Shown in pieces: positions 34,040 through 45,534 of a stretch of 64,000 bases of DNA. This DNA is from Sarocladium kiliense. Its lineage: Eukaryota > Ascomycota > Sordariomycetes > Hypocreales > Sarocladiaceae. A model generated the notes under the pieces. That model worked only from the letters and a program-made list of their open reading frames with translations, had not been told where the DNA came from and searched no databases. The stretch lies in NCBI GenBank assembly GCA_030734395.1, contig JAUZTG010000042.1, positions 2,294,001-2,358,000 on the forward strand, given 5' to 3'. Made by a program: the position numbers and the translations under genes. Position 1 is the stretch's first letter. Every line of letters starts with the position of its first letter.

Positions 34040-35850
34040 TGGAAGCCAGCAACTCTGCTGGTCCCAGCCAAAGGTTCGTACTATCTCCCGCCTCCTCATG
34101 TCGCTGGCCGCTGCCTCCCGTTCTCGTGTTTTTTTTCTGCTTCTACACCCTCCCTCCCTTCTCTGCCACGCCCTGCCACCCTCCCTTGTTCTGGCCTCGT
34201 GCTTTCCCTGCCGAACCTTTCTCTTCACACCACTCTTCCGCCGCATCGTCGCCATTTTCCCCTCGTCATCCTCCTCCAGTTCATTCCAACATCCCGCCTC
34301 GCAGAGAGCAGAGAGCACTGTTGACACATTTTCTTCCACTGCTGCAGTGGGCAGTCCTCGATCTCTCCTATCGACACGCATTCACGACCATCTGCTCAGC
34401 TTCCCCCGTATCGTCTCGCCGAGCCGCGGCAGCATCCGCTGGTACATCAACGAGACTCGGGTACCATGGCCACGGCCACGATCCTCCAGCCGACTAGTCA
34501 CCATCCCGCAGCGCACGCTTCTGCCTATCCGACGCCAGCTGCTCCAGTCTCCAATATGATATCCTCGGAGCCTGGCAAACCAGGCGGCGGCCCAGGCGCT
34601 ACCGATGTGAAGGACTCGCCTTCCCGTCAATCGCTGCCCTCGATTTCAGATGTCCTCAAGGTCGCCGAGCCTAGGCAATTTCAACCTCCGGCGCCGCCAT
34701 CTATGCAGCCGACTTCTAGCTTCCCTTCGCCTTTCACCTCTGGTCATCGAGGTTCCTACCCAGATGGCGACAAGCACGCTTCACCGCAGACGATCCATCA
34801 CTCCTCCTTCCCACCTCGTCAAGAACCTCCCAACGCCTACGCCGACTCGCCACGATCGTCCTTCCATGGCCGACCAGGTCTGCCAGCAGTGCCAGACAGG
34901 CGCCCAAGTCCGCCTCTGCGGCCCGAGTTACCACCTCACCACTTGACCGAAGCTCAAAGAGCACACGACCCTCACCATCCACTCAACAACGGCGCATATG
35001 CCCATCCCCCACCGCCTGCGCCGCCACATCCCGCTGGACCATACGCTCATGGGCCTCTACCACCAGGACAGGTTCCCTTGCCTGGCTATCCGATCTCACC
35101 ACATCGCGCCGGTCCGCCTGGTCCTCATCCATATGACCCTCGGGGGCCACCCCCTCCTCACCCTGATGATGCAAACCGTGCTCGTTATGACACTGGGCGA
35201 CACTTCGAGACTTGGGAATATCCTACGGCTTTGGCGCGCGTGAGTTCACCGAATGTCCCGTTCCTTGCCTATCAGGCGCTAATACGTAGATAGGTGGCAC
35301 AATCCGCGCGGACTGTTTTCAACTTTGCAGAAGCTTACCATAGGATTGCCTCCGAACAGTCGGGTAGTCCGCCGATGCCCGAGCGACTGCCTACCGACCA
35401 TGAGATTGCCGAGATGCTTAGTACAACCGACCTCGTCAAGCGATCATTGGAACAGGTCCGAGAACTCGTGCACCAAAGCGCTCAGTCCGAGCGCATTCGC
35501 GATTCAGCCAAGCAACCAAAGGGCCCATACGACGATGACGATGTTGCCATGTACAGCGAACACATGAAAGCGCCGCAGTATACAATGGGTGAAACCAAGA
35601 AGCGGAGAGGAGTGAGTCTCAAAAATGCATGAAATGCCCTAACATAGAGATGAAGCTCATCGTTGCACAGCGTGCTGCCCCCCCTGGCCGATGTCACAGC
35701 TGTAATAGAATTGATACCCCCGAATGGAGGCGAGGTCCGGATGGTGCACGAACTCTCTGCAACGCCTGCGGTCTTCATTACGCCAAATTAGAAAGGAAAC
35801 GACAACTTGAGGCGCGCCAGATCCGACCCAAGCACGACGAAAGACCATGA
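34039..35850 (+). CDS. nsdD: GATA zinc-finger transcription factor, NsdD type
   Basis: Transcription factor with a single C-terminal GATA finger, C-x2-C-x18-C-x2-C (CHSC ... CNAC, about residues 423-446), containing TPEWRRGPDGARTLCNACG as in NsdD of Aspergillus and SUB-1 of Neurospora; these activate sexual development and restrain conidiation. Proposed exons are 34039-34073, 34348-35239, 35294-35611 and 35671-35850, 474 aa, close to the Aspergillus protein. The N-terminal half is Pro/His/Ser-rich and disordered; a conserved helical block (FNFAEAYHRIASEQSG; TTDLVKRSLEQVRELV) precedes the basic KKRRG|RAAPPGR finger entry. Introns 2 and 3 are clear. Exon 1 and the 274-nt intron 1 are inferred: the phase-2 junction rejoins a frame open back to 34327. 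The alternative is a start at ATG 34466 without intron 1, giving an N-terminus about 51 residues shorter. Confidence 0.88.
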
Positions 35851-36055
35851 TCGATCACTGCGCTGGATCTTTCAGTTTCCCACCAAATCTTGTCTCATTT
35901 CTTCCACCATCACCGAGGCGGAGACGCATTTCGGAATGAGACTATATGGTTGCAACCACGCGACGAGGTCTAAGCAAATACCAACCACTGGAATGCATGA
36001 CTCGCTCAGCTAAATTCATTATGACTCGGCACTTGACCAACACCATTTTCAACGC

Positions 36056-36075
36056 GACTATACTACTACTACTAT

Positions 36076-36107
<32 letters not shown>
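36056..36107. repeat. CTA trinucleotide repeat
   Basis: About 16 CTA units with one ATT interruption, around 210 nt downstream of the NsdD stop codon and probably inside its 3' UTR. Likely length-polymorphic. Confidence 0.9.
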
Positions 36108-36108
<1 letters not shown>

Positions 36109-38510
36109 CACACCATACGCCAACCGTCACTACCTCTTTCTTCCATGCGGATGACGGCGCAACTCTATTTGTTTGTATATACCACAAGGATTTGGCAGAT
36201 ACGCTCAGGACGCTCCCCAGGCACAAGGGGGCCTTTCTGGCCATGGCATTTTAGGCGTTTACTCGACATGGTTTTCATGGCTCCCACATTTTCACTTCGT
36301 TCATACCAGACACTGAGATTTTGACCCTTTGCTGTTGGTTCGTTTTCTTCCCGTTCCCCAACGGCTGCTGGACTTGGATTTTCTGTTATTTCTATCGCGT
36401 AGACTCAAAAGACTGGAAGGGTGCTCTGGACGTGATGATCTGCGGGCTGGAAGTCTGAGCCTAATGATCAGAGCGTTGGTGAGGCGAACTGGAAAGCAAC
36501 ACGGCTTTGTGGGTGTGTACATCGGGATGGGCAGGATCTGGGAAATTGTACTGCAAATCAACGCGACATGGAAACGATGCGCGTGAAGTAGACCCAGGGC
36601 ACGGGTTGGTGCATTGTCCGACTGGGCGTTTACTGTGCGTTTGACCATACGGGCCCGATCAAGTTCGCAGTGGCAGGGTGGGGGGGCTCAGCACTTCTGG
36701 AGATCAGGGAAGGGAAGCTTCTATTGTTTAGACAAGGTTCCTGAAAGGAACCGAGAGGAGATGGCGCTACGGCATTAGCAAGTACCTTATCTTCTATATG
36801 TGAGCAGAAGGCAAATATTGGCATCCTCCATCACTGGTGCACTATGCAATCTTCACTCCCAAATACGCTCAAAGCCTTCCCCGTCGTAGAAGAGCAAGGA
36901 GGATGTCGTCCTTGGACCCGTGTAGGGCCCCTCAGCTAAGTTTTTCCCCAGGTATCACAGCGATTTACACTCCGTGTTTTTTCCCCAACCCCCACTTGGG
37001 GAGCCAGGGGAGTATAGAACCAAAAAAAGAAAAGATTGTCTCGGAGGCTGTGTAATGTGTTTGCGGGGGAGGAAGAACGGATGAGCCAGGGTGCGTACGT
37101 GTGTGATGTCAGGATGGAACCTGGGGACATGTCACCGGATGGGGAGAGGGGTGTCCGCGGGTGTAACGATAGTAGGGACCAGGGGTGGGGGATTGTTGTT
37201 TGGAAAGCGATGTTGGTTGGAGGGAGGGTTTGTAAATTGAGAGTCGTCGTGTATGCAGAGGGACGAGAGGCTTTGTCGGTGTTGTGGAAGGTTCAGGAGG
37301 GGACTGTGTGGAAGACGGGCAGGGCAGGCTTGGGCGGGTTGCGACATCGGAGAAGGGAGCACAGGCGTGGATCTCAGACTATTGGTATGGCGCGTGATGA
37401 ACGAAGACTCTGGATGTTAGCGGAGGAGGGGATCTTCGGAAAAGCGAGGTGCTTGATAGGGCTTGACGTGAGGCTGGTGGCCAGAAGTGGTGTCATGTAG
37501 ATGGGCTCAAGGTGTGGCGGAAACAGAGACTGGGGGCAATGGAAAATGATGGCTCGTAATTGGGGAAGTTTGAGCCGAGCTGGAGGGTGTGAAGGAACGA
37601 TACTTGGGGCCAGGCATGTTGTGCATGTACACGAGAAGGGTTTCGTTGTCTTGTACGACGATAATACGGGTGGTGGTGGCGCATTGTAACAAGGATCGGA
37701 GATGGTGAGCTGCGAGGTGGGCGACTGGTGATAGGGCGTTGGTGGTTCGGATTTTCGTATGCTTGCATGGGATATATATTACTTCGGATAGATGCCTTGA
37801 CAATGTGCTGTTTGTTACTGGAGGTGGCGGATACCTGAAGAGATAGAAGTTGACAAGTCGAGCCGATGTGGCTTTGCGAGTTTGCTGAATGGGAAAGGGT
37901 TTTGACGCGCGAAAGAGTCAGGAATGTATAGCCGAAGTGTGTATGCGACGGATGCTGAGGGTGATAGGCCGAGAGATATGACAATCTGCAAGGTGAGGAC
38001 AGCAAATAAACAGGGAAAAGGAGAGGAATGGTGTCTGATTGGGCCATGGCAGGGGGTTGGCTGCATGATATGGCATGACAGCTGAAGTATTGAAGTTGAC
38101 GCATACGAAGGGATGGCCTGATCAGGCAGTTTAGGCAGGTCGTTCGGCTGGTGGTACATGACGAGTCGGTGAGTGAAGTCAGGGATAGAGAGATGATAGT
38201 GAGAGATGTACCTGGGATGCCTTTTGAGGAACAAGCGGTGGGTGGTGTGGCTGGAGAGGACCGACACGATAAGCAAGTTGGCCAGCAGTGCCGTATGGAT
38301 GGTGAGAAGACGTGGAGAAACAATGGCACTGCCGGTATCCGAGGCGGATGATCAAAGATAGCTTGGTATGGGATTGGTCATGGCGGAGGTTTGTTGTAGG
38401 CTCGAAGGAGGCTCAAAGCGACGATTCAGAAGGCAAGATATGGACTGTGATTTGATTGCACGAGAGAAAGAAGCCCATAGCAAAGCAACGATGGAGATCA
38501 ACTTGGAAGC

Positions 38511-38552
38511 AAGTCAAGTCAAGTCAAGTTAAGAATGAATGTATGTATGTAT
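38511..38552. repeat. AAGTC and ATGT simple repeats
   Basis: Four AAGTC/AAGTT units (38511-38530) followed closely by ATGT tetranucleotides (about 38537-38551). Simple-sequence DNA in the gene-empty stretch. Confidence 0.8.
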
Positions 38553-38615
38553 CCTCTGCGGTGACTTTGGCCCCGTACTAGGACTGAGATCAACACTGGG
38601 CGGGCATCCTTTCCC

Positions 38616-38641
38616 AATACAATACAATACAATACAATACA
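38616..38641. repeat. AATAC pentanucleotide repeat
   Basis: Five tandem copies of AATAC on the plus strand. Simple-sequence repeat with no assigned role. Confidence 0.9.
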
Positions 38642-38877
38642 AGAACCTGCCCAGCATCCCCTCACATACCTCAAGAAGAGACGCACCGATCCATCCTGCA
38701 GTCATCGGGTTGCGCGACTACTCACTCGTACGCGCCAACTTTCCCCTCGGGCAACACGGAATCTCGTACCCCGATGCTGTGTCATGTACCACTGGCCAGA
38801 CCTGCCATCATCCATCGGGCCAGGTCGCTTGATCCAGAAGAAACACCTAGAGGTTAGACTCACACCCCTTTTATGTC

Positions 38878-38907
38878 TTTTCTTCTTCTTCTTCTTCTTC
38901 TTCTTCT
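38878..38907. repeat. CTT trinucleotide repeat
   Basis: About nine to ten CTT units on the plus strand. Simple-sequence repeat in the gene-empty stretch. Confidence 0.9.
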
Positions 38908-38984
38908 AGGCGCGACTTATGTGGTGCATGTGTCCTTCGATCGGAAGGACTGATGCCAGTTGTCTGTTCATTGTTGGAGAAGCC

Positions 38985-39001
38985 GGGGGAGGGGGGGGGG
39001 G
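38985..39001. repeat. G-rich run
   Basis: GGGGGA followed by eleven G on the plus strand. One of three long G-runs in the window. Confidence 0.9.
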
Positions 39002-39530
39002 CGGTGTCCTACGTGATCAGAGACACGAGAGGGAAGGGCTTCCGATTGTGTTTCCGTGGTTCTGAGTGCGCTGTAGTACAGAGAACTAGAATCTGAGCAC
39101 CCGAGACGGTGGATTGTCCTCTGTCTGTTTTGCTGAGTTGGGGACGTGAGCCTTTGGTCTGCCTGGAGGTCGGGTCTCCCAGCTTGGGCCACTTGGAAGG
39201 GCGAGAAGTACGCAACTCATGACTGTTCATGAAACTTCTTGTGCAGAAACCACGTTTGGCTAAAGTCTATGGACTCGTCGAAGCTATCGCAGACTCAGAT
39301 AGACGTCAATCTACACGGATATGGCTACAGAACAGAAGGCTTTGTTCAAGTGATGCTGGATGTGCGTCAATGCCGAAATGGCGAAAATGTCAAGACAAAG
39401 TCATGTCATTATGATAGTTACGAGCAACATTATATCCATTTATGTCATTTAATTCCCTCAAACCAAGCACGGAGCTGCTCGTCAATCACATTCTTCCTTT
39501 GTTTTCTGCGCATTGCACATCTTGTCATAA

Positions 39531-40514
39531 TCACCCATCAATCTCAGCCTCCACCTTGTCCAGCACCTCGCTCACCTCGACGGCAACGAAATCAGGATTA
39601 TCTCGTTGAATGAAGTGATCAGCCCCAGGAACCTGTATAGGCCCCTTGCTCCGCCCTGCATCCGTCAACTTTGCCAGCCCTTCATTGTACCTATGCCAAT
39701 AAGGATTCGCGTAGTGGATAGATGCTGCTTTGGGCATCCCTATGGCCACGCTTCCGTTGGCGAAAACTTCAAAGTCGTGGCCCAACACGGTGACGAACGC
39801 GCCTTTTCCTTTCACGCCGTCCAGCTTGGGCTCGTCAGCGTGTGGCAGCAAGTCTTTGAGGTTCTTGCGACTGAGGCCTTCTCTGCTTCCGTTGTTTGGG
39901 TGGAAAGTCCGTCGCAGCACGGCTCGCGCCTCTCGCAAGACATCTGGAGTGATTCCTTCTGGTAGAGGCTCGGAGTTGTCAAAGTCCGGGCTGTCTGGGT
40001 CTGGGATGATCGACACAAAGTCTGAGTTCGCCAGCACGCTGTCCAGGAGGACAAGTCCTGCCACGGTGGCTTTGAACTCCTGTGCGTAGAGTCTTGCGAG
40101 CGCACAGCCTATGGAGTTAGCTACTAGAACAATTGGCAGACTATCGACATCCGAGATTCCTAGATTGTCTGCGGCAATCTGCTTGAGGAGTTGCCTCAGA
40201 TCGGCCACGGCTGCCATGCAGTCGTGTGCATGACTTGGATCCTCGGCACCCTCATCGTTGGGATCTCGATCCTCCGTTTGTCCCTGACCGAAGCGGTCAT
40301 ACGTCAGGATTGCTGGATATGATTGAGGTCGAAGCTCACGGAGCTTATGGATCACACCGGCCCAGGACACCTGCGGAAGACCCAGACCGTTGACAAAGAC
40401 GAGAAGTGGTGACTGTCGCGCGGTGGTGCTGTTGCTGGGCAAAAAGCTGTACGATAATTGCGCCTTTGGTTTTGTTGCGAGGCGCAAAAACTGATATGAG
40501 ATCTGGGAGGTCAT
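39531..40514 (-). CDS. Alpha/beta hydrolase
   Basis: Single-exon, 327 aa, alpha/beta-hydrolase fold. The oxyanion-hole region is VFVNGLGLPQVSW (about residues 39-51). The nucleophile elbow is ANSIG with Ser134, in place of the commoner GxSxG. A candidate acid lies in the strand-loop after LVLLDSVLANSDF. The catalytic His is in PGADHFIQRDNP (His300). TYDRFGQGQTEDRDP after the second strand is typical of epoxide-hydrolase/esterase-like members. No signal peptide, so probably cytosolic. The substrate cannot be read from the sequence. It lies 560 nt downstream of the aspartic protease on the same strand, but a shared function is not implied. Confidence 0.88.
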   Translation of the reverse strand: MTSQISYQFLRLATKPKAQLSYSFLPSNSTTARQSPLLVFVNGLGLPQVSWAGVIHKLRELRPQSYPAILTYDRFGQGQTEDRDPNDEGAEDPSHAHDCMAAVADLRQLLKQIAADNLGISDVDSLPIVLVANSIGCALARLYAQEFKATVAGLVLLDSVLANSDFVSIIPDPDSPDFDNSEPLPEGITPDVLREARAVLRRTFHPNNGSREGLSRKNLKDLLPHADEPKLDGVKGKGAFVTVLGHDFEVFANGSVAIGMPKAASIHYANPYWHRYNEGLAKLTDAGRSKGPIQVPGADHFIQRDNPDFVAVEVSEVLDKVEAEIDG

Positions 40515-41075
40515 GTTCCCTGTCTGTTCTGGGCGGGGTATTCGTGATGAGTAGGAATAAGGATTTGGGGATTCTAGGAAATGACGAGCATTAGGAGGTC
40601 TTTTATCAGCAGAGCTCTCTCAAATCAGTTAGCTCTGGAATTGTCAGCATAAGCAAAGGAGGAGAAACCTCGATGTCATCTTTGCTGAAATAGGCGTGGT
40701 CATGCGAAGATGGGAGCGGGAACATGTAAGACCTAGGATCGAATTGGGCCATATGATGGCGGTCCAATGTTAGTCCATCACTGACTTAGCTTCCGCCTTC
40801 CGAACTGTGTTAGACTCGATCATTCTAACACAATAAACTGCGGTTCCTCATTTTGATGGGTTGTGCTTACAGGACCTGGGCTCTGCTGTTAGTGCCTTCG
40901 GATTACACAAGAGCTCTACGCCGGACATGCAAGTGCCCCGAGAGGATCACGGGAACGTGAGAAGGTTATAATTTGCATGAAGATGTATAAGTGCTTGTAA
41001 ATAGAGGCTATAAAGCTATTTCGGAAGAGAGGTTATGAACATCGTGTCCCACAATGTCTAACAGTGGGTGTGCAT
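40515..41075. other. Spacer hydrolase / aspartic protease
   Basis: About 560 nt between two minus-strand genes: promoter of the hydrolase and 3' UTR of the protease. Nothing else seen. Confidence 0.4.
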
Positions 41076-42309
41076 CTAAGCGGCAGTAGCGAAGCCAATG
41101 CGAGCATTGGTGGTGTCGTAGACGGAGTAGTAGTTCTCCAAGAACTTCTGTCCAATGATGGTGTTGACGCCAGAGCTGCCACCGTCGTTGATCCAGGCGT
41201 AGTACTTGCCAGAGCTCAGGCCGTAGAAGCTGTACTGAGCCGTGGGCACAAGGTACTGCGCAGGAGTAAGAGTAAAGGTCTGGGAGCCGAAGGTGATGCC
41301 AAAGTTGGAGGTGGGTTTGGTGGAGAAGACGGCGAGGCCGGAGTTGCTGTCGGTCTTGCCACCGGTGGCGGAGAGGAAGCGGCTGTAGGCTGAAGAAGGG
41401 ATGTAGATGAGGGTGGTGCCAGTGTCCACAATGCCGGAGCCGGAGGAGGCGAGGGTAGTAGAGCCATAGGTGAACTTGGCGATGGAGATGCCCCAGTATG
41501 GAGCAGCGCTTCCGCTCTGAAGCTGAGGGAAGTACGAGATGGAGCCGGAGTACTTGGTGCTGTCGGTTCCACCCAGAGTCAGCTCACCGTTGGCATCGTT
41601 GGTGTCACTGCCGGACTCAGGGCGGAAAGAAACACCAAGAACCTCGGTGGAGATAGAGCCCTGGTTGTAGAGGTTGTCCATGAATGTAGGAACCGAGCTG
41701 ACGCCCTTGACCGTGCCCTGGGTCAGATCCACGGGACCAAGACCCAGGATGCCATCGACGCCGTTGAAGCCTGTTGCGCTGGAGGCGGCTCCAACGGACT
41801 GGCTCTTGACGGTGAGACCGCCAAAGCTCACGGTGTCGATGTACTCCTCGCCTGAGAATGAACCGGAGCCGTAGCTGACAGACACGGAGTTACCGGTATC
41901 GTGGCCAGTGGAAGATGGCTCGCATGATCCCTGAGCACCACACCATGTGTTTGAAGCTGGATAGGATAAGGTCAGCGTGAATTGCTCGAACAATAAAGAC
42001 CATGTTAGGATCTGATCACTTACACCCAGTGTCCACGATCAAGTTATATGTGGTGCCGCCAATCTTGAAAGGAGCGACGTAGCTCACATCCTCGTTGATG
42101 ACGGTGCCAGAGCTGACGGCATTGTTCAAGTGAACAGCGCCGTTCACCTTCTGAATGCGAGCTTGGCCCTTCTCGACAAGACCTTTGATGGACTTGACGT
42201 TATTGGCATGCTGCAGCGGGACAGTCAAGGTCTTGGTACGAGGCGCGACTGGTGTGGACAGTGCACCGGTGGCAGCCAAGGCCATGAGAAGGTAAGTTGA
42301 GTAAACCAT
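41076..42309 (-). CDS. Secreted pepsin-like aspartic protease (family A1)
   Basis: Extracellular acid endopeptidase of the aspergillopepsin/endothiapepsin group. Exons on the minus strand are 42309-42024 and 41956-41076, 388 aa, the normal preproenzyme length. A signal peptide (MVYSTYLLMALAATGALSTP) is followed by a basic propeptide (about 50-60 residues). The first catalytic motif DTGSSNTW (Asp93) is assembled across the intron (GTAAGT..CCAG), which confirms the splice. The flap is SVSYGSGS (Tyr124), the second catalytic motif GIVDTGTTLIYIP (Asp273). The C-terminal block NTIIGQKFLENYYSVYDTTNARIGFA is standard. Probably a nutritional or host-interaction secreted enzyme; the exact specificity is unknown. 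Confidence 0.97.
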
Positions 42310-43030
42310 CTTGGGAGGCTAGACAAGATCTTGCAGTCTACAGTCGAGATCGGCGAGGTATTAAGACACTGAAGCAAAGGCTATGATGCGAGTGATGCTG
42401 TACAAGACCAGACATGATCAACAGCAGCGACAACTGTCCATTTTATAATACTGAATCTTCATCTCCTTGTGGGACGAGGAATAATGCCATATCGCACCTT
42501 CATGACGTTTCACTTCGTCGAGAAGGCCCTTTGCAATCTGGATAGTTCCGAATAGGAAGCTTGCAATAGACTCCAGGGCGCATGAATGACTTGCGTGGAC
42601 TGGACTATCCAGCAGCTTCTCATGCGAAACGTTTGAGAACTTGCGACTACGTGGGACCTCAGGCCTGGCCACTCAGAAGACGAGGATGCATGCCGTTGTT
42701 GCCGATATCATGGGCATCTTTGTCGTGAGAAGTTCCCCCCCTGAAGACGGATGAGGCATCGTCGTCTCTTGATTGTGGCCTCATAGACTTTGGGAGAAGC
42801 CGCGCCCAGGCTCTCCTAGTACTGTATACGCGATCTTGATTCCCCCATACGGGGTCAAGACGTCGGTCAGTGGTCCAGGATAGGCAGCTGAGATCAAAGT
42901 CCATCGGCACCAGCATTGCCGTTAGCCGCTCTGGCGTGGGATGGTGTAATGGCAAAGGGGTCTTTGGAGAAACGAAGGTTTGCCCTCTCAGGTACTAGCA
43001 GTCTCGAAGGGGCATAGGGTCGCAACAAAA

Positions 43031-43053
43031 GGGGGGGGGGGGGGGGGGGGGGG
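43031..43053. repeat. Poly-G run (23 G)
   Basis: Twenty-three consecutive G on the plus strand, preceded by AAAA. Potential G-quadruplex or polymerase-slippage tract; exact length in an assembly is uncertain. Confidence 0.9.
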
Positions 43054-43074
43054 CTAGAGTCTACTCCATATCTG

Positions 43075-43093
43075 CACCAGCAGCAGCAGCAGC
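43075..43093. repeat. CAG trinucleotide repeat
   Basis: Six CAG units on the plus strand, shortly after the 23-G run. Non-coding context. Confidence 0.85.
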
Positions 43094-45534
43094 ATCGCCC
43101 GTTGCGGATCTCAGATGATCTACTGCGGGCATCACGTTCTCGCCTCCTGCCTATTCGATGCCGATCCGAAACAAAAACATTTCCTGGCCACGAGTGTAAG
43201 TGAACGGCAACTCGGCATCTGGGCCTCCATCAAACCCTCACTAGTTCGTCCCTCTGCCGATGATATGATGAGTCGGCACTGTGAGCGAGCAGCTTCTTGA
43301 TACGGTTTAGCTGATCAGCGAGGCGCTTCAGCTTGTTTCGATCAAGAGAGGATTGGGGGCGACGCCAACAGCAGCAGCGCCATGTGATGTCGTGTTTGTC
43401 GCTTGTAAGCATATAGCTGGGGAATGAATGGGGGACTTTTTTTTCCCTCTCGGTTAACTCGGAGCCGCAGAAGGCTTGTTTCTGGCAAGAGTCTTGGCAA
43501 TCTGCAGCGGCATCTTGACTCTTGCGAAGGCGACGCGTGCCGAGGTTCGATAGTCAGTCTCTATCTCTGTTCTCTTGAGGGGACGTGTATATGTACAAAA
43601 GGTACCAAACTGGGCAACGCTCTGCAACGCCATAGGTGAAGCCAATTCACCATTGCAGCGTATCTTCTGGAACGAGAGGATCGTGCTTCAGTGCCATAGA
43701 TCAGGCCCGGCTCATCCAAACTGTCTTCAAATTGCTAACGTGGATGCTAGCATGGCTCAGTCTCCCATTGATCTAACTGGATGCTGTTGTACCAGGACCT
43801 TGACCCCACGAGATGTGGTCACTGGGCGTCGTTGCAGACGAAGAGACTCATGCACCTACCACTACTCCCGAGCCTTACATACTCAAGTGACCATGTTGCT
43901 CAATTTCTCTTTGCCAGCACCACCTCAGGGTTTTTGACCTTTGTCACAGCTGACCTTGATTCCCGACCATCGAATCTCCAGTGAGCTCGGAACGACGAGC
44001 GGCTTCTCCTTCGCCGAAGTGAATGCTTGTTGATCGAAACCGCCCGGCCTACAGCCGTCTTTGGCCTATGGCTAGAGATGGGCAAAAGATTCCCCTTAAT
44101 GAGAGCCTCCGGATCTGTGCCCCGGGGGAATTTCAGACAGACGCGTCGCTTTGCCTTGTCCCTGATGGCCCATTCTCCATATTCTGTCACATGATGCTCT
44201 TCATGGTGTGTCTGGTACGATGCACCGAACATGACTGGGCGGCGTGCGCGCAAATCAAAATTATTGACTGCAGGAATGTCCCGCAGGAGGCTGAACAGCA
44301 TGATCCTTATTCCATAACGCATCGCTAGGGTTGGCCGCAGTTGGGCATCTAAGAGCGTATGCCTTTTCCGTCTAAGAGAGAAGCACACACCTGCAGATGA
44401 TCACAAGTACTAGTTCACATGCACGTTCCTCTCTATACTTCGCATTCAAGCGCTTTTCTTTGAACAATAAGGACAAATGCCATATGAGGACTGGTTGCCA
44501 TGAAGCTTGTGATCCAGGCCCAAGATCTGTGCAGGACAATGCGCCCCTGCTGCCCAACCCGCCACAGTCCATAAATAAAGAAAACCCTCGCTGAACGATC
44601 TAGGACTCGCCTTGACGCCTTCCGCCATATCTTATCAGTACTTCAAGACGTGGCTCTAGATCAAGACAGAAGGAAGCCATCAGATGCAGATGGTGTGCTA
44701 ATTCTCAGCTTCCATTTGCCTATGTGCAAGGTTGCCCAAGCTTGAGGATGCTCATCTGGCAGAAACCCCTTCAACAGACCCTCTCAAAAGTGTCGTGCTA
44801 GTTCAACTTCCAACACGTAGTTTCCGATTTTCCCACGACAGGAAACCAGCACAGATCGTTGGGACGCAGGCTCACGCCTCTAAAGGCGGCACGTATGATA
44901 TAGGTCGGTGCACACGCGACCTGGCTTCACAGCCATGACCGGAGAGAAGGGTCTGAGTCTGTCTCTGTGGTCCCCGACTGTGAAACAGACGGGACGAAAG
45001 CTGGCTGGGCCGGGATATGATGGGACCGGACGGTGTAATGGGGTGATCCGAGACATGCGATCTGGGGACTAGGGTGATGCGGGTGCAACCAGCGCCATCG
45101 TGGATCGGGCTCGCTCCGACCGTGTTGTGTAGCTTTCAACATCTGTGATACAGTGTTGGCTCACACCCAGGGGTACGGTATGTAGTGCTCTGGCGGTAGG
45201 ATTGATGGTTGGGGTGCCGATCTACGGCTGTTTGAAAGGACGCTGGATGAAGTCGTCTCGGTGTCTGGCAGCACGAAGGGGTTGGATGGCAAGCAAAGTC
45301 GTCCCGCAACAGTGTAATCGGAATGCCACGCAGAAGAGCACACGGAGTTGTTAGGTGGGTTGTCTGGCCAGTTATAACGACAGCCAACGTGGTGAAAACA
45401 GGTTCGAAGAAGAGAAGCAAGGGGCATTCCACCACTGGTTGCTTTGGACGCTGTCCCTGTGTGTTTCTCTGTGATATTGTATCGCAGTCGAGCACGAGTT
45501 GTGCCGCTGAAAAGGATATGTATTCTTGTTACCT

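Larger units (their letters stand above)
35851..39530. other. Gene-empty ~3.7 kb region downstream of NsdD
   Basis: No gene is supported. A 278-codon minus-strand frame (37493-38329) is the longest, but it is Ser/Pro/His/Cys-rich, starts and ends without recognisable motif, and is shadowed by a purine-rich plus strand with its own 154-codon frame at 37036-37500. The region is rich in microsatellites, listed separately. The first few hundred nt should be the NsdD 3' UTR. Confidence 0.45.
42310..45534. other. Gene-empty ~3.2 kb region
   Basis: No gene is supported. Open frames up to 162 codons (43900-44388 -) and 128 codons (45161-45547 -, overlapping the end of the next gene) lack conserved motifs. 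A 23-G run and a CAG repeat are listed separately. The first few hundred nt should hold the protease promoter and the last few hundred the 3' UTR of glutamate-cysteine ligase. Confidence 0.4.

Noticed and set aside
37493..38329. 278-codon minus-strand ORF
   Set aside because: Longest frame in the downstream empty region, but Ser/Pro/His/Cys-rich with no domain, no conserved block and competing frames on both strands. RNA-seq could revive it.
43900..44388. 162-codon minus-strand ORF
   Set aside because: Arg-rich with no recognisable fold or motif and no supporting splice signals.
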